Assembly: GCA_003506745.1 (NCBI GenBank)
Contig: DNYQ01000205.1
Span: 1-7,977 of the forward strand
Source of the DNA: Syntrophaceae bacterium
Lineage (GTDB): Bacteria > Desulfobacterota > Syntrophia > Syntrophales > Smithellaceae
Reading direction: 5' to 3'
Length of the DNA stretch: 7,977 nucleotides
Position 1 is the stretch's first letter; every line of letters begins with the position of its first letter. Made by a program: the position numbers and the translations under genes. Shown here piece by piece: positions 7,381 through 7,977 of the stretch. Below the pieces are notes generated by a model, which ran no database searches, had not been told where the DNA came from, and saw only the letters and a program-made list of their open reading frames with translations.

Positions 7381-7977
7381 TTAACCGTTGCTCATTTCAA
7401 TCAAAGCCTGCAATTTTTTTACCGCCTGTCCGCTGTCGATGCAGTCGGCGGCCATTTTAACGCCTTCCCGGATGTCCGCCGCTTTATCGCCGGCCACAAT
7501 GGCGAGCGCCGCATTCATCAGAACGACATCGCGGCACGCACCAGGTTTTCCGGAGAGGACGTCCCGCGTGATCCGGGCGTTTAACGTTGGATCGCCGCCG
7601 CGGATCGCCTCCAGAGCATAAGTCTTGCCGACATAATCTTTCGGATGAATATTATAAGTTTTCACGAGGCCGTCTTTTAATTCCGCCACCCGGGTTTCAC
7701 CGGTGATGGTCACTTCGTCCAGCCCGTCCGATCCGTGAACCACAAACGCCCGCTTTGTGCCCATGTTTTTCAAAACGCCGGCAAACATTTCCGTGAGCTT
7801 CGGATCGTAAACCCCCAGAAGCTGCGCCGTGGCGCCCGCGGGGTTCGTGAGCGGTCCCAGCATGTTAAAAAGGGTGCGGATGCCGATTTCGCGGCGGGGC
7901 CCGATGGCGTATTTCATCGCGCCGTGCAGTTTCGGCGCAAACAGAAAGCCGATGCCGATCTGCTGAATGCACTCTTC
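7381..7977 (-). CDS. trpD: Anthranilate phosphoribosyltransferase TrpD, C-terminal part; N-terminus beyond window
   Basis: TrpD transfers the phosphoribosyl group of PRPP to anthranilate, the second step of the pathway. Only the last 198 residues are visible; the frame runs open to position 7977, and about 140 residues, including the glycine-rich PRPP-binding loop, should lie outside. Counting from the first visible codon, FLFAPKLHGAM (11-21) and the anthranilate-site arginine region GPRREIGIRT (26-35) are present, followed by FNMLGPLTNPAG (37-48). The metal-binding GSDGLDE (82-88) and the C-terminal GGDPTLNA (127-134) and LMNAALAIVAG (153-163) segments are typical. The ATG at 7917 is internal to the conserved domain and is not the start. 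There is no sign of a fused glutamine amidotransferase in the visible part. Confidence 0.96.
   Translation of the reverse strand, partial: EECIQQIGIGFLFAPKLHGAMKYAIGPRREIGIRTLFNMLGPLTNPAGATAQLLGVYDPKLTEMFAGVLKNMGTKRAFVVHGSDGLDEVTITGETRVAELKDGLVKTYNIHPKDYVGKTYALEAIRGGDPTLNARITRDVLSGKPGACRDVVLMNAALAIVAGDKAADIREGVKMAADCIDSGQAVKKLQALIEMSNG

Noticed and set aside
7915..7917. ATG at 7917 as the start of trpD.
   Set aside because: The residues upstream (FLFAPKLHGA) are a conserved TrpD core motif, so the frame clearly continues beyond the window.

Overview
The window is bacterial chromosomal DNA with two gene blocks that converge near position 3800. The left block (+ strand, 1-3778) is the end of a type I restriction-modification locus. 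It holds an almost complete hsdR, whose N-terminus lies before the window, followed by a YgjP-like (DUF45) zinc metallopeptidase gene that overlaps it by 4 bases. The partner hsdM and hsdS genes are not in view and would be expected upstream, beyond position 1.

The right block (- strand, 7977-3841) is a tryptophan biosynthesis operon read in the order trpD (partial, N-terminus beyond the window), trpC, trpF, trpB, trpA. Together these encode every step from anthranilate to tryptophan: phosphoribosyl transfer (TrpD), isomerisation (TrpF), indole-glycerol-phosphate formation (TrpC), and the alpha-beta tryptophan synthase complex (TrpA, TrpB). trpC/trpF and trpF/trpB overlap by 4 bases and trpB/trpA are 7 bases apart, so the set is probably transcribed and translated as a unit. 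The one loose junction, trpD/trpC (127 bases), is filled by a G/C-rich double-hairpin repeat of a dispersed type. trpE and trpG, and the operon promoter, would lie beyond position 7977.

The separate, unfused trpC and trpF genes, the DCFBA order, the moderate-to-high G+C content of the trp genes and the C-rich hairpin repeat suggest a Gram-negative bacterium. A deltaproteobacterial (Desulfobacterota, for example Syntrophales-like) origin is my best guess, with low confidence. The restriction block looks lower in G+C than the trp block, which fits a mobile defence locus placed next to a core metabolic operon.

All six complete or near-complete genes have intact frames and the catalytic residues expected of their families. 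I see no RNA gene, CRISPR array, insertion sequence or clear intrinsic terminator. I found no convincing new system. The points most worth a second look are the translationally coupled restriction subunit and protease, the repeat inside the trp operon, and an 11-base inverted repeat inside hsdR.
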